In this document: positions 42,749 to 42,820 of the stretch, piece after piece | Numbering within the stretch: the stretch's first letter is position 1 | Layout of the letters: the number at the start of each line of letters is the position of its first letter | Source: an uncultured Clostridia bacterium | GTDB lineage: Bacteria > Bacillota > Clostridia > TANB77 > CAG-508 | NCBI GenBank assembly: GCA_944388735.1 | Contig: CALXJX010000001.1 | Span: forward strand, 71,088 to 113,907 | Reading direction: 5' to 3' | DNA length: 42,820 bases | Translations under genes and position numbers: made by a program | Notes under the pieces: generated by a model | The model's input: only the letters and a program-made list of their open reading frames with translations | Database searches by the model: none | Told to the model about the DNA's origin: nothing

Positions 42749-42820
42749 TGTACTGAACCCAAAAAGTTGGACACTTTTTGGTTAAATATTAAGCTGCTAG
42801 GGAGTGAACTCTGTATTGTA
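42749..42820 (-). mobile_element. End of an IS3-family (IS150-group) insertion sequence
   Basis: The terminus TGTACTGAACCCAAAAAGTT is typical of IS150-group ends (TG first, then ACCCAAAAAGTTxGAC). The reverse strand ends an open frame in ...YNTEFTP-stop about 50 bases from the terminus, as IS150-type OrfB proteins do (SPVQYRTQ-like C-terminus). The element continues past the window, so the other end and any target duplication cannot be seen. Confidence 0.7.
42797..42820 (-). CDS. IS3-family transposase OrfB, last seven codons
   Basis: Only the C-terminal YNTEFTP and a TAG stop are in the window. The assignment as an IS150-type rve-integrase (OrfB) rests on the resemblance of this end to SPVQYRTxF-type C-termini and on its distance from the IS end. 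The rest of the gene, including the DDE residues, is outside the window. Confidence 0.5.
   Translation of the reverse strand, partial: YNTEFTP

Overview
The window is chromosomal DNA from an AT-rich, endospore-forming member of the Firmicutes, most likely an uncultured gut-type Clostridia. The evidence is the sporulation set (SpoIIAA, SpoIIAB, SigF, SpoIID, a SpoIIQ-like M23 protein, SpoIIP, YtfJ/GerW, CotJA/B/C), strong AGGAGG-type ribosome binding sites, a T-box leader and arginine coded mostly by AGA. No rRNA, tRNA, CRISPR array or prophage is visible.

Layout. 1-2500: end of glmM, a small membrane protein, and asd on the minus strand. 2700-5330: feoA-feoB iron uptake. 5570-5910: a decayed surface-protein fragment. 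6070-9240: an orphan peptide-type binding protein, then recA-recX. 9445-11616: scpA, a DUF2953 protein and ytfJ, with scpB missing. 12194-13372: an Rpn/YhgA-like nuclease. 13640-17552: spoIIAA-spoIIAB-sigF, spoIID and a SpoIIQ-like gene. 17673-21177: dnaE. 21383-24319: a small ORF and a P-type ATPase facing it. 24594-29884: spoIIP, pgi, an acyl-ACP thioesterase and pyk. 30029-31105: a broken ROK-like regulator. 32318-35909: a heterodimeric ABC exporter. 36003-37389: the cotJ operon on the minus strand. 37785-42244: a T-box-controlled pheS-(orf)-pheT operon. The window ends inside an IS3-family element.

Main discovery candidate: three essential or highly conserved genes (feoB twice, sigF, dnaE) are each interrupted by an apparent +1 frameshift, and all four breaks have the same form. 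The zero-frame codon at the break is CGG, and skipping its C gives GGN, a glycine codon, exactly where the family has a conserved glycine. By eye I found no CGG used as arginine anywhere else in the recognisable intact genes (about 11,000 codons). This suggests that CGG is unassigned or starved in this organism and is resolved by +1 frameshifting or four-base decoding (CGGN = Gly). Systematic sequence error is the main alternative.

Second candidate: a family of roughly 210-230 bp intergenic hairpin elements (three full copies, one internally deleted copy, two remnants). They have a conserved core, but the outer arms differ between copies while remaining complementary within each copy, so they look like compensated, structure-conserved elements. 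Two further palindromic repeat families (TTGCCA/GGGAC units at gene ends and GAACTTT/GTCCC units, in triplicate in two leaders) also populate the intergenic spaces.
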